The translations under genes were made by a program, and so were the position numbers. A stretch of DNA of 64,000 nucleotides from Rhizobium sp. LC145 (GTDB taxonomy: Bacteria; Pseudomonadota; Alphaproteobacteria; Rhizobiales; Rhizobiaceae): assembly GCF_001005825.1 (NCBI RefSeq), contig NZ_LBHV01000010.1, forward strand, positions 1 to 64,000, read 5' to 3'. The notes below the pieces were generated by a model. It was not told where the DNA came from, searched no databases, and saw only the letters and a list, made by a program, of their open reading frames with translations. Below are positions 18,519 to 28,647 of this stretch, piece after piece; positions within the stretch are counted from its first letter, which is position 1, and each line of letters begins with the position of its first letter.

Positions 18519-19262
18519 ATGATCCTTTTCCCCGCTATCGACCTCAAGGACGGCCAATGCGTTCGCCTGAAGCTCGGCGACATGGAGCAGGCGACCGTCT
18601 ATAACCCGGACCCAGCAGCCCAGGCGAAAACCTTCGAGGACCAAGGCTTCGAGTGGTTGCACGTTGTGGATCTCAACGGCGCCTTCGCGGGAACGAGCGT
18701 CAATGGGGCGGCCGTCGACGCCATCCTGAAGGCTACCAAAAACCCGGTGCAGCTCGGCGGCGGCATCCGCACGCTCGATCATATCGAGGCATGGCTTTCG
18801 CGCGGGCTTGCCCGCGTCATCCTCGGCACGGTCGCGGTGCGCGATCCGGCGCTGGTCATCGAGGCATGCAATCGTTTCCCCGGCCAGGTCGCCGTCGGCA
18901 TCGACGCCAAGGGCGGCAAGGTCGCGGTCGAAGGCTGGGCGGAGGCCTCGGAGCTCGGCGTGGTCGAGCTGGCGAAGAAGTTCGAGGGGGCCGGCGTCGC
19001 TGCGATCATCTACACCGATATCGACCGGGACGGCATTCTGGCCGGCATCAACTGGGCTTCCACGCTGGAACTCGCGAACGCCGTCTCCATCCCGGTGATC
19101 GCGTCGGGCGGACTTGCTTCCCTCGACGATATCCGCCGCATGCTGGAGCCGGACGCAGCCAAGCTCGAAGGTGCTATTTCCGGCCGCGCGCTCTATGACG
19201 GCCGTATCGACCCCGCCGAAGCGCTCTCCCTTATCCGCTCCTCACAAGGACGTGCCGCATGA
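18519..19262 (+). CDS. hisA: ProFAR isomerase (phosphoribosylformimino-5-aminoimidazole carboxamide ribotide isomerase)
   Basis: A 247-residue TIM-barrel isomerase of histidine biosynthesis. The N-terminal AIDLKDGQCVRL contains the catalytic Asp, and the second catalytic Asp lies in IYTDIDRDG. The phosphate loop is VIASGGLASLDDI. The start MILFPAIDL follows AAGGAAGAA. Its stop overlaps hisF by four bases. Confidence 0.97.
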   Translation: MILFPAIDLKDGQCVRLKLGDMEQATVYNPDPAAQAKTFEDQGFEWLHVVDLNGAFAGTSVNGAAVDAILKATKNPVQLGGGIRTLDHIEAWLSRGLARVILGTVAVRDPALVIEACNRFPGQVAVGIDAKGGKVAVEGWAEASELGVVELAKKFEGAGVAAIIYTDIDRDGILAGINWASTLELANAVSIPVIASGGLASLDDIRRMLEPDAAKLEGAISGRALYDGRIDPAEALSLIRSSQGRAA

Positions 19263-20047
19263 CCCTGAAGGCTCGCGTAATCCCCTGCCTCGACGTCAAG
19301 GATGGCCGTGTCGTCAAAGGCGTCAACTTCGTCGACCTCGTCGATGCCGGCGATCCGGTGGAGGCTGCCAAGGCCTATGACGCCGCGGGCGCCGACGAAC
19401 TCTGCTTCCTCGACATCACCGCCTCGTCCGACAATCGCGAGACGATCTTCGATGTCGTGGCGCGTACGGCCGATCACTGCTTCATGCCGCTGACAGTCGG
19501 CGGCGGCGTGCGTTCAATCGCCGATATCCGCAAGCTGCTGCTTGCCGGGGCCGACAAGGTTTCCATCAATTCGGCAGCCGTCAACAACCCGGATTTCGTC
19601 GCGGAAGCAGCCGACAAGTTCGGCAACCAGTGCATCGTCGTCTCGATCGACGCGAAGCGCCGGCTGACCCAAGCGGTCGGCGGTGACAATCGCAGCGAAT
19701 GGGAAATCTATACGCATGGCGGCCGCAACGCGACCGGCATCGATGCCTTGGAATTCGCCGAGAGAATGGTCGAACGCGGCGCCGGCGAATTGCTCGTGAC
19801 CTCCATGGATCGAGACGGCACGAAGATAGGTTACGATCTTGAGCTGACGCGCGCGATCGCCGACAGCGTGCGGGCGCCGGTAATCGCGTCGGGCGGCGTC
19901 GGCTCGCTGGACGATCTGGTGGCCGGCGTGAAGCAAGGCCATGCCACGGCGGTGCTCGCCGCCTCGATCTTCCACTTCGGCACCTATTCCGTCGGCGAGG
20001 CCAAGCACTATATGGCCCAAAACGGCATCCCGATGCGGCTCGATTGA
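19259..20047 (+). CDS. hisF: Imidazole glycerol phosphate synthase, cyclase subunit
   Basis: A 262-residue TIM barrel and partner of HisH. It converts PRFAR plus ammonia to imidazole glycerol phosphate and AICAR. The two catalytic aspartates are in PCLDVKDGRVVKG and TSMDRDGTKIGYD. The ATGA overlap with hisA indicates translational coupling. hisE begins 13 bases after its stop. Confidence 0.98.
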   Translation: MTLKARVIPCLDVKDGRVVKGVNFVDLVDAGDPVEAAKAYDAAGADELCFLDITASSDNRETIFDVVARTADHCFMPLTVGGGVRSIADIRKLLLAGADKVSINSAAVNNPDFVAEAADKFGNQCIVVSIDAKRRLTQAVGGDNRSEWEIYTHGGRNATGIDALEFAERMVERGAGELLVTSMDRDGTKIGYDLELTRAIADSVRAPVIASGGVGSLDDLVAGVKQGHATAVLAASIFHFGTYSVGEAKHYMAQNGIPMRLD

Positions 20048-20060
20048 GAAAGGCCCGGTC

Positions 20061-20384
20061 ATGAGCGGATTTTCCCTCAAGGATCTCGAAAGGATCGTCG
20101 GCGAACGCGCCAAGGCCTCGCCGCAGGAATCCTGGACGGCGAAGCTGGTGGCGGCAGGCCAGGCGAAGGCCGCCAAGAAGCTCGGCGAGGAGGCGGTGGA
20201 GACGGTCATCGCCGCGGTTGCCCAGGGGCGCGAGGAGCTGACCGCCGAAAGCGCCGATCTCCTCTATCATCTTTTAGTCGTCTTGCGCATCGCCGGCATC
20301 CCGTTGCAGGATGTCCTCGACGAGCTGGAAAAAAGGACCGGACAGTCCGGTCTTCAGGAAAAGGCAAACCGGCAGACATCATGA
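20061..20384 (+). CDS. hisE: Phosphoribosyl-ATP diphosphatase
   Basis: A 107-residue all-alpha MazG-like pyrophosphatase, the second step of histidine synthesis. The motif AAKKLGEEAVETVIAA, with Mg2+-binding glutamates, followed by LTAESADLLYHLLVVLR, identifies it. HisI is not fused and is not in the window. Its stop overlaps the coaA start by four bases. Confidence 0.96.
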   Translation: MSGFSLKDLERIVGERAKASPQESWTAKLVAAGQAKAAKKLGEEAVETVIAAVAQGREELTAESADLLYHLLVVLRIAGIPLQDVLDELEKRTGQSGLQEKANRQTS

Positions 20385-21367
20385 CGACCGCCACAAAAAC
20401 TGCCGAGATGCCGGACCCCTCCCCGTCTGCGACCTATTCGCCCTATCATCAGTTCACTTCGGAAGAATGGGCGAAGTTCAGGGCAGACACTCCGCTGACA
20501 CTGAAGGCCGACGAGGTCGCCAGACTCCGCTCGCTCGACGACCCGATCGATCTCGACGAGGTCCGCCGCATCTACCTTTCGCTATCGCGCCTGCTTTCCT
20601 CGCATGTGGAAGCATCGCAACTGCTCTTCCGGCAGCGGAACCGGTTCTTGAGCCTCTCGGATGTCGCCAAGACGCCCTTCATCATCGGTATCGCCGGATC
20701 GGTCGCGGTCGGCAAATCCACCACGGCGCGTATCCTGAAGGAACTGCTGGCCCGCTGGCCGTCGAGCCCGAAGGTCGACCTCATCACCACCGATGGTTTC
20801 CTCTATCCGAACGCGGTTCTCCAGCGCGAGAACCTGATGGACAGGAAGGGTTTCCCGGAAAGCTACGACATCGGCTCCGTCCTGCGCTTCCTCTCCGCCA
20901 TCAAGGCCGGCGAGCCGAACGTGAAGGCGCCGCGCTATTCGCACCTCACCTATGACGTGCTGCCGAGCGAATTCACCCTGGTCGACCGGCCGGATATCCT
21001 GATCTTCGAGGGCATCAACGTGCTGCAGGCACGCGCGCTTCCCGCCGACGGCAAGATCGTGCCGATCGTTTCCGATTTCTTCGATTTCTCGATCTATATC
21101 GATGCCGACGAGGCGCTGATCCATAACTGGTACGTCGCCCGCTTCATGAAGCTTCGCGAGACCGCCTTCCGCGATCCCAGTTCCTATTTCAACCGCTATG
21201 CGACGATCGACGAGGATGCCGCCCGCGCCGTGGCCGAGGGCCTTTGGGAAAACATCAACCTGAAGAACCTGCGCCAGAACATCCTGCCGACCAGGCCGCG
21301 CGCCGATCTCATCCTGCGCAAGGGCAAGAACCACCTGATCGAAACGGTGGCGCTGCGCAAGCTGTAG
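20381..21367 (+). CDS. coaA: Type I pantothenate kinase
   Basis: A 328-residue P-loop kinase that phosphorylates pantothenate, the first committed step of coenzyme A synthesis. The nucleotide loop GIAGSVAVGKST is at 103-114; the Phe-rich FSIYIDADE and the segment DPSSYFNRYA are typical of the bacterial type I enzyme. It is translationally coupled to hisE. The other CoA gene here, coaE, is 41 kb away. Confidence 0.97.
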   Translation: MTTATKTAEMPDPSPSATYSPYHQFTSEEWAKFRADTPLTLKADEVARLRSLDDPIDLDEVRRIYLSLSRLLSSHVEASQLLFRQRNRFLSLSDVAKTPFIIGIAGSVAVGKSTTARILKELLARWPSSPKVDLITTDGFLYPNAVLQRENLMDRKGFPESYDIGSVLRFLSAIKAGEPNVKAPRYSHLTYDVLPSEFTLVDRPDILIFEGINVLQARALPADGKIVPIVSDFFDFSIYIDADEALIHNWYVARFMKLRETAFRDPSSYFNRYATIDEDAARAVAEGLWENINLKNLRQNILPTRPRADLILRKGKNHLIETVALRKL

Positions 21368-21388
21368 CCAACCGATAGCCAGCGATTT

Positions 21389-22000
21389 TCAGCGGTTCAC
21401 GCGCCGCAGCGTGAGATTGATGCGTCCGCCGTTCTTCAGCAGCGTCGAGGTACCCGGATAGATGCGGTCGACGCCGTGGAAGGCGAGCCGCCCTTCGCCG
21501 CCGAGAACCACGACATCGCCGCTCGAAAGCCGGAAGGAGCCGGTCGGATCTTTCCGGGAAAGGCCGCCGACCCGGAAGAGGCAGCTACTGCCGAGCGAAA
21601 CCGAAACCACCGGCGCCTCCAGGTCGATTTCGTCCTTGTCCTGGTGCAGCCCCATTTTCGCGTCGTCGGAATAGAAATTGACGAGGCAGGCCTCCGGCGG
21701 CTTCGAATAGCCCGACAGCTTTTCCCACAAATCCAGCAGTTCTCTCGGAATGGACGGCCAGGGATTTCCGGTGCCCGGATGCGTGGACTGGTACCGGTAT
21801 CCACGCTCCTTGTCTGTCACCCAGCCGAGCGAGCCGCAATTGGTCATCCTGACCGACATGGGCTTGCCGGTGCCGGGCATTTCCGGAACGTAAAGCGGGG
21901 CCTCGGCCACCACCCCTCGGACGAGTTCCACCAGATGCTCCTGCGCGGCGCGATCGAGATATCCCGGCAGATGGCGTATGCCGTTCGCAAGGCTTGCCAT
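21389..22000 (-). CDS. alkB: AlkB-like 2-oxoglutarate/Fe(II) dioxygenase
   Basis: A 203-residue oxidative demethylase that repairs alkylated bases. The iron facial triad is visible as HQDKDE (H-x-D) and the distal His in FHGVDRIYPG. The 2-oxoglutarate-binding RxNLTLRRV closes the protein (RINLTLRRVNR). Length and the SLGSSCLFRVGG strand agree with alphaproteobacterial AlkB. It lies 13 bases upstream of arfB on the same strand and converges on coaA. No ada gene is adjacent. Confidence 0.92.
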   Translation of the reverse strand: MASLANGIRHLPGYLDRAAQEHLVELVRGVVAEAPLYVPEMPGTGKPMSVRMTNCGSLGWVTDKERGYRYQSTHPGTGNPWPSIPRELLDLWEKLSGYSKPPEACLVNFYSDDAKMGLHQDKDEIDLEAPVVSVSLGSSCLFRVGGLSRKDPTGSFRLSSGDVVVLGGEGRLAFHGVDRIYPGTSTLLKNGGRINLTLRRVNR

Positions 22001-22013
22001 GGCTCGCTTCCTT

Positions 22014-22448
22014 TCAGTCCCTCACAGGCCGGCCACGCATTTTCTTGATCTCGGAACGGCCCGACTTTTCCTTGAGCCGTCTTTCGACCGAACCCTTGGT
22101 AGGCTTGGTTGCCTTGCGTGGCGGCGGAGGCGGCTTTGCCGCTTCGAGGATCAGCTCCTTCAGCCGCTCACGCGCCTCCTCGCGATTGCGTTCCTGACTG
22201 CGGGACCGGCTCGCCTCTATCATCAGAACGCCCTCTTTCGACACCCGTTTTCCGGCGAGCTTGATGGCGTTCTGCTTCACACGATCCGGCAGCGAAGGCG
22301 AACTGCTAATGTCGAAGAAGAGCTGGACGGCGGTCGAGACCTTGTTGACGTTCTGGCCGCCCGGCCCGCCGGCAAGCACGAACTGCTCAGCGAGCTCCCA
22401 TCCGGCGATGGTAATGCGGCTATTGATGACAAGAGGATTGCTGGCCAT
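22014..22448 (-). CDS. arfB: Alternative ribosome-rescue peptidyl-tRNA hydrolase ArfB
   Basis: A 144-residue release-factor homologue (YaeJ) that rescues stalled ribosomes by hydrolysing peptidyl-tRNA. The catalytic GGQ is in AGGPGGQNVNKVST. The basic C-terminal tail (KPPPPPRKATKPTKGSVERRLKEK and onward) is the part that enters the mRNA channel. The start MASNPLVINS at 22448 was chosen; an in-frame extension to 22535 would run through the pckA terminator. Confidence 0.95.
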   Translation of the reverse strand: MASNPLVINSRITIAGWELAEQFVLAGGPGGQNVNKVSTAVQLFFDISSSPSLPDRVKQNAIKLAGKRVSKEGVLMIEASRSRSQERNREEARERLKELILEAAKPPPPPRKATKPTKGSVERRLKEKSGRSEIKKMRGRPVRD

Positions 22449-22492
22449 TGTTCTATCTCCGGGCGCATCCTTTCCATAAACGGCGGCAAAAG

Positions 22493-22523
22493 AAAACCGC
22501 CGGCCTCCATGGAGACCGGCGGT
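22493..22523 (-). terminator. Rho-independent terminator after pckA
   Basis: ACCGCCGG (22496-22503) pairs with CCGGCGGT (22516-22523). On the minus strand the stem is followed by TTTTC. It lies about 40 bases beyond the pckA stop. Confidence 0.88.
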
Positions 22524-22527
22524 CGAA

Positions 22528-22543
22528 TGTTCCACGTGAATCC
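22528..22543. other. parS-like site 1 (ParB-binding centromere element)
   Basis: TGTTCCACGTGAATCC matches the widely conserved parS consensus TGTTTCACGTGAAACA with changes at one left-arm base and three right-arm bases. The core CACGTG is at 22533-22538. It lies in the short gap between arfB and pckA, beside the pckA terminator. Confidence 0.55.
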
Positions 22544-22564
22544 AGTCGCTTATAAGCTATTTGC

Positions 22565-24175
<1,611 letters not shown>

Positions 24176-24499
24176 ACGCGCCTTCCTTTATTTTGCCGTT
24201 GGATAACGGGGAAAGTAGTGGGAGTTTAAAGAAAGGGCAAGAGCCCATTCAAAATAATGCAATGATATCAAATAATTAATCGATTTAAAAAATTTTATTT
24301 CCATTTAAATCGGTTTAAGCGATATTTTGGTTTTGCTGCTGAAAACTTGTCGGACAGCCTGAAAAGCCTGCGACCGTAAGCCGCCCCTTTATCTTTGCCA
24401 CAATTTGTTCCACCTTTATACTCACAAGGCGCATCGGCGGGTTGCCACCGGCGGGGGTGATTCAGGAGACGCGCAATAATGGTGACGGAGACGGAGAGC
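24176..24499. promoter_or_regulatory. AT-rich divergent control region, pckA / chvI
   Basis: No gene is seen in these 324 bases. The stretch 24245-24340 is far richer in A+T than its surroundings and contains a perfect inverted repeat, CGATTTAAA (24281-24289) and TTTAAATCG (24304-24312), separated by 14 bases. It is a plausible operator between two divergently transcribed genes. I could not fix -35/-10 boxes with confidence. Confidence 0.5.
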
Positions 24500-25225
24500 A
24501 TGCAGACAATCGCGCTCGTTGACGACGACCGCAACATTCTAACCTCGGTGTCGATCGCGCTCGAGGCAGAAGGTTACAAGGTCGAAACTTACACGGACGG
24601 CGCTTCCGCGCTCGATGGCCTGATCGCCCGTCCACCGCAATTGGCGATATTCGACATCAAGATGCCGCGCATGGACGGCATGGAGCTTCTGCGGCGACTT
24701 CGCCAGAAGTCCGACGTGCCGGTGATCTTCCTCACCTCCAAGGATGAGGAGATTGACGAGCTGTTCGGGCTGAAGATGGGTGCCGACGACTTCATCACCA
24801 AACCTTTCTCCCAGCGCCTGCTGGTCGAACGGGTGAAGGCGATCCTGAGGCGCGCCAGCAATCGCGAAGCCCTGGTTGGCTCCGGCGCAAAGCCGGCGAC
24901 CGACCAGCAGCAGCAGTCGCGCACGCTCGAGCGCGGCCAGCTCCTCATGGACCAGGAGCGCCATACATGCACCTGGAAGGGCGAGCCGGTAACGCTTACG
25001 GTCACCGAATTCCTCATCCTGCATTCGCTTGCCCAGCGTCCCGGCGTGGTGAAAAGCCGTGACGCGCTGATGGATGCTGCCTATGATGAGCAGGTCTACG
25101 TCGACGACCGCACCATCGACAGCCACATCAAGCGGCTGCGCAAGAAATTCAAGATGGTCGATGGCGACTTCGACATGATCGAGACGCTCTATGGCGTGGG
25201 TTACCGCTTCCGCGAGGCCGCCTGA
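24500..25225 (+). CDS. chvI: Envelope-stress response regulator ChvI
   Basis: A 241-residue OmpR/PhoB-type regulator. The receiver domain carries phosphoacceptor Asp52 (IFDIKMPRMDG) and the switch residues FLTSKDEE and TKPFS. The winged-helix domain (about 140-238) ends RTIDSHIKRLRKKFKM...GVGYRF. The start MQTIALVDDD at 24500 matches the usual ChvI N-terminus and has GGAGA just upstream; an ATG seven codons earlier is possible. With ChvG it controls exopolysaccharide, motility and acid or envelope stress responses and is essential for symbiosis or virulence in rhizobia and agrobacteria. Confidence 0.97.
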   Translation: MQTIALVDDDRNILTSVSIALEAEGYKVETYTDGASALDGLIARPPQLAIFDIKMPRMDGMELLRRLRQKSDVPVIFLTSKDEEIDELFGLKMGADDFITKPFSQRLLVERVKAILRRASNREALVGSGAKPATDQQQQSRTLERGQLLMDQERHTCTWKGEPVTLTVTEFLILHSLAQRPGVVKSRDALMDAAYDEQVYVDDRTIDSHIKRLRKKFKMVDGDFDMIETLYGVGYRFREAA

Positions 25226-25397
25226 GATCAGGCACCTTGCGAAAGCTTAACTTGAGGCCGCGCCCGGATCGGCATAGAGCGTTCCTTCGACCGGATGGAA
25301 CGGTCCGATCGGCCAGGTCTGCGGGCGGGCCGATCATCCGACCGGACCATTCCGTTCGGCCTTGAACCGCCCCAGGGGCTCGGCGGAAGGACTGCAG

Positions 25398-27188
25398 GTG
25401 GCAGATCAGCTGCTCGACAGAGACATCGTGGGAACGACCGAAACCGAGGCGCGGCGCGTGCCGCGGCGCCTTTGGTCGCATCCTTTCACGCTGATACGCC
25501 GGGTTTTCGGCCACGCGGTGTTCTCGAGCCTCACCCGCCGCATCCTGTTCTTCAACATCGCCGCCACCGTCGTCCTGGTGGGCGGCATCCTCTACCTCAA
25601 CCAGTTCCGCGAGGGGCTGATCGACGCCCGGGTCGAGAGCCTGCTGACCCAGGGCGAAATCATCGCCGGCGCGATCTCGGCATCGGCATCGGTGGATACG
25701 AACTCGATCACCATCGATCCGGAAAAATTGCTCGAGCTGCAGGCGGGCCAGAGCATCACCCCGGTACCGAACGATGAGGACCTCGACTTCCCGATCGACC
25801 CGGAACGCGTCGCCCCGGTGCTGCGCCGCCTGATCTCGCCGACAAGGACCCGCGCGCGCCTCTTCGATGCCGATGCCAATCTGCTGCTCGATTCCCGGCA
25901 TCTCTATTCGCGCGGCCAGGTGCTCCGCTTCGATCTGCCGCCGGTGGAGAACGAATCCACAAGCTGGAGCGACTGGTTCGCGAGCCTCTTCAACAGGCTG
26001 CTGCAGCCCGGCAATCTGCCCTCCTACAAGGAGGCGCCGGGCGGCGACGGCTCGATCTATCCGGAAGTGATGAATGCGCTGACCGGCGTGCGCGGCGCGG
26101 TCGTGCGCGTCACCGACCGCGGCGAGCTGATCGTCTCGGTCGCCGTTCCCGTCCAGCGATTCAGGGCGGTGCTCGGCGTCCTCCTGCTCTCGACCCAGGC
26201 AGGCGATATCGACAAGATCGTGCATGCCGAGCGTCTTGCCATCATGCGCGTCTTCGGGGTGGCCACTCTCGTCAACATCCTGCTTTCGCTCCTGCTTTCG
26301 TCGACGATCGCCAATCCGCTGCGCCGTCTTTCGGCCGCCGCCATCCGCGTCCGCCGTGGCGCCAAGCAGCGCGAGGAAATCCCCGACTTCGCCTATCGTC
26401 AGGATGAGATCGGCAATCTTTCCATCGCGCTTCGCGAAATGACGACGGCGCTCTACGACCGCATCGATGCGATCGAGAGCTTCGCCGCCGATGTCAGTCA
26501 TGAGCTTAAGAACCCGCTGACTTCGCTCCGCAGCGCGGTCGAGACGCTGCCGCTCGCCAAGACCGAGGAATCCAAGCAACGGCTCACCGAGATCATCTTC
26601 CACGACGTGCGCCGCCTCGACCGCCTCATCAGCGACATTTCCGACGCCTCCCGGCTCGATGCGGAGCTTGCCCGTTCCGATTCCACCCCGGTCGACATGG
26701 AAAGCCTGCTCAACAACCTGGTGGACATTTCGCGGCAGATCCGCACCGACCGGAAACCGGTCGAGATCGACCTGTCGATCGACAGCAAGGCCGGCAACAA
26801 AGCCGCCTTCGTCGTCAACGGACACGATCTGAGGCTGGGCCAGATCACAACCAATCTCATCGAGAACGCTCGCTCCTTCGTACCGGAAAAGGGCGGCCGG
26901 ATCGCGATCCGCCTCTCCCACGGCAAGGGCAAGGTGACCGTCACCATGGAGGACAACGGTCCCGGCATCCAGGCCGAGGATATCGACCGCATCTTCGAGC
27001 GCTTCTATACCGACCGTCCGGAAGGAGAAAGTTTCGGGCAGAATTCCGGCCTCGGCCTCTCCATCAGCCGGCAGATCGCCGAGGCACATGGCGGCACGCT
27101 GAGGGCCGAGAACATTCAGGATCCCAAGACCGGAGCAACGGTCGGCGCCCGCTTCATCCTGTCGCTGCCGGCCGGCGAGCCCTCATGA
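25398..27188 (+). CDS. chvG: Sensor histidine kinase ChvG (ExoS)
   Basis: A 596-residue membrane kinase partnered with ChvI. Two transmembrane helices (roughly 45-65 and 285-305) bracket a periplasmic sensor domain of about 220 residues, where the repressor ExoR is known to bind in Sinorhizobium. A HAMP linker follows, then the H-box DVSHELKNPLTS with phosphoacceptor His368, and the ATPase motifs VEDNGPGIQ-like and NSGLGLSIS. The start is taken as GTG at 25398 because GGAAGG lies eight bases upstream; a TTG at 25362 would add 12 residues without a better ribosome site. It overlaps hprK by four bases. Confidence 0.95.
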   Translation: MADQLLDRDIVGTTETEARRVPRRLWSHPFTLIRRVFGHAVFSSLTRRILFFNIAATVVLVGGILYLNQFREGLIDARVESLLTQGEIIAGAISASASVDTNSITIDPEKLLELQAGQSITPVPNDEDLDFPIDPERVAPVLRRLISPTRTRARLFDADANLLLDSRHLYSRGQVLRFDLPPVENESTSWSDWFASLFNRLLQPGNLPSYKEAPGGDGSIYPEVMNALTGVRGAVVRVTDRGELIVSVAVPVQRFRAVLGVLLLSTQAGDIDKIVHAERLAIMRVFGVATLVNILLSLLLSSTIANPLRRLSAAAIRVRRGAKQREEIPDFAYRQDEIGNLSIALREMTTALYDRIDAIESFAADVSHELKNPLTSLRSAVETLPLAKTEESKQRLTEIIFHDVRRLDRLISDISDASRLDAELARSDSTPVDMESLLNNLVDISRQIRTDRKPVEIDLSIDSKAGNKAAFVVNGHDLRLGQITTNLIENARSFVPEKGGRIAIRLSHGKGKVTVTMEDNGPGIQAEDIDRIFERFYTDRPEGESFGQNSGLGLSISRQIAEAHGGTLRAENIQDPKTGATVGARFILSLPAGEPS

Positions 27189-27649
27189 CGCCCACGCCGG
27201 TCAATATTCATGCGACCGCTATCGTGATCGGCGAAAGCGGTATCGTCTTCGCCGGCCCATCGGGCAGCGGCAAATCCCTGACCGCCCTCACCTGCATGGC
27301 GGCCGCCCGCAGGCAGGGCCTCTTTTCCGCGCTGGTGGCCGATGACCGCGTTCTCGTTTCGCGCGAGGGCGACCGGCTGATCGCCTCCTGCCCCGCCTCG
27401 ATCGCCGGTCTCATCGAGATCCGCGGCAGCGGCATCACGCGCATCGAAAGCGTCCCCTCGGCTACGCTTCATCTTGCCGTCTCGCTCGTCTCCCTGCCGG
27501 AAGCAGAACGCCTGCCGCCGGAAAACGAGGTTTTTTCCATCCCCGGCGCGGGCACGTTGCCGCTCCTGCGAATCTGGCGGAACGCACCGGATCCACTTGC
27601 CGTTCTGGCCGCCTTCGCTCCCCGTTTCGGCCTGGAAATACCTTTTTGA
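27185..27649 (+). CDS. hprK: HPr kinase/phosphorylase, short rhizobial form
   Basis: A 154-residue protein equivalent only to the C-terminal catalytic half of the Firmicutes enzyme (about 310 residues). The P-loop GPSGSGKSLTAL lies at about residues 24-35. The RGSGI segment resembles the family signature. The N-terminal domain is missing, as is normal in alphaproteobacteria. It phosphorylates a serine of HPr and so tunes the regulatory phosphotransferase chain. The ATGA overlap with chvG puts a metabolic kinase in the same transcript as the envelope sensor. Confidence 0.93.
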   Translation: MTPTPVNIHATAIVIGESGIVFAGPSGSGKSLTALTCMAAARRQGLFSALVADDRVLVSREGDRLIASCPASIAGLIEIRGSGITRIESVPSATLHLAVSLVSLPEAERLPPENEVFSIPGAGTLPLLRIWRNAPDPLAVLAAFAPRFGLEIPF

Positions 27650-27773
27650 GCTTTCCACCCGCAGATTTTTGACTTGCACTTCATTTCTACTTGGCGAAGA
27701 TGCCTTCCCACCGCTGGACGGCCTTGTTGCGATGCGATATGGGCCGCGAGTTCTGTAGCAGGGGGCAGTTTTC

Positions 27774-28175
27774 ATGATCGGACTTGTGCTTGTCACACAT
27801 GGCAAGCTGGCTGAGGAGTTTCGTCATGCGGTGGAGCATGTCGTAGGTCCACAGAAGTTTATCGAGACAGTATCGATCGGCCCTGAAGACGACATGGACC
27901 AGCGGCGTCAGGACATCGTGGATGCGGTCGCCCGCGCCGATGACGGTCACGGCGTGATCATCCTCACCGACATGTTCGGCGGAACTCCGTCCAATCTTTC
28001 CATATCCGTCATGGACAGTGGCAAGACGGAAGTGATCGCCGGCGTCAACCTTCCCATGCTGATCAAGCTCGCCGGCGTGCGCAGCGACAACAACATGGAA
28101 AGAGCGCTGGTCGAGGCCTCCGATGCGGGCCGCAAATACATCAACGTCGCCAGCCGCGTGCTCAGCGGGAAATGA
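27774..28175 (+). CDS. manX: PTS EIIA component, mannose family
   Basis: A 133-residue soluble EIIA-Man protein; His9 in VLVTHGKLAEEF is the phosphorylated residue, and the conserved DMFGGTPSNLS block follows near residue 64. No membrane permease components (IIB, IIC, IID) are nearby, so in rhizobia it serves regulation rather than sugar uptake. It lies 124 bases after hprK, behind its own AGGGGG ribosome site. A possible TTGACT -35 box at about 27670 could give it a separate promoter, but no good -10 box was found. Confidence 0.93.
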   Translation: MIGLVLVTHGKLAEEFRHAVEHVVGPQKFIETVSIGPEDDMDQRRQDIVDAVARADDGHGVIILTDMFGGTPSNLSISVMDSGKTEVIAGVNLPMLIKLAGVRSDNNMERALVEASDAGRKYINVASRVLSGK

Positions 28176-28189
28176 GAACAGCCACCTCC

Positions 28190-28465
28190 ATGCCGCCCCT
28201 TTCCCGCGAACTCCTGATCGTCAACAAACGCGGGCTGCATGCGCGCGCTTCCGCGAAATTCGTGCAGATGGTCGAGAGCTTCGACGCCGAGATAACCGTC
28301 TCGAAGGACGGCACCACCGTCGGCGGGACCTCAATCATGGGCCTGATGATGCTGGCGGCCAGCCCCGGCTGCAGCGTAGAGGTGAGCGCCAGCGGCCGCC
28401 AGGCCGAAGAAGCGCTCGACGCGCTCGAGCGGCTGGTTGCCGACAAGTTCGGCGAGGAAGCCTGA
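28190..28465 (+). CDS. ptsH: Phosphocarrier protein HPr
   Basis: A 91-residue phosphocarrier. The active-site His17 lies in NKRGLHARASAKF, and the HprK-target serine is Ser48 in GGTSIMGLMML. Starting at the ATG at 28190 puts both residues close to the classical 15/46 positions. An ATG at 28172, overlapping the EIIA stop by four bases, would add six residues and cannot be excluded. It receives phosphate from EI-Ntr and passes it to regulatory EIIA proteins. Confidence 0.93.
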   Translation: MPPLSRELLIVNKRGLHARASAKFVQMVESFDAEITVSKDGTTVGGTSIMGLMMLAASPGCSVEVSASGRQAEEALDALERLVADKFGEEA

Positions 28466-28488
28466 CCTTTCCCGAATAGCCCCACTCT

Positions 28489-28524
28489 CGGGACATAAAG
28501 ACATAAAGACTTCTTTATGTCCCG
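28489..28524. promoter_or_regulatory. Palindromic operator candidate upstream of ahcY
   Basis: A perfect 22-base palindrome (28500-28521; half-site GACATAAAGAC) is preceded by an extra direct copy of GACATAAAG at 28492-28500. The outer arms CGGGACATAAAG (28489-28500) and CTTTATGTCCCG (28513-28524) also pair. It lies about 125 bases before the ahcY start. Such symmetry suggests a dimeric regulator. SahR-type ArsR-family proteins are known to control ahcY in other Proteobacteria, but I cannot confirm that this is their motif. Confidence 0.6.
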
Positions 28525-28647
28525 TTGCCTCCAGCAGCGAAGCCTGATACATCCCGATGCCAGCACCCGCCCTCCCCCGAGGCGGGCGAAGTCCCGTCGC
28601 GTGCCGCGATTTCGCCGGCGCGTGGCCAATCTGAGCTGGAGAGCTTC

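Noticed and set aside
25149..27089. A 646-codon open frame opposite chvG
   Set aside because: Antisense to a well-supported kinase gene, with no recognisable domain.
28466..28647. SAM or SAH riboswitch in front of ahcY
   Set aside because: Apart from the DNA palindrome I could not fit any known SAM/SAH riboswitch fold; a protein operator explains the symmetry better.
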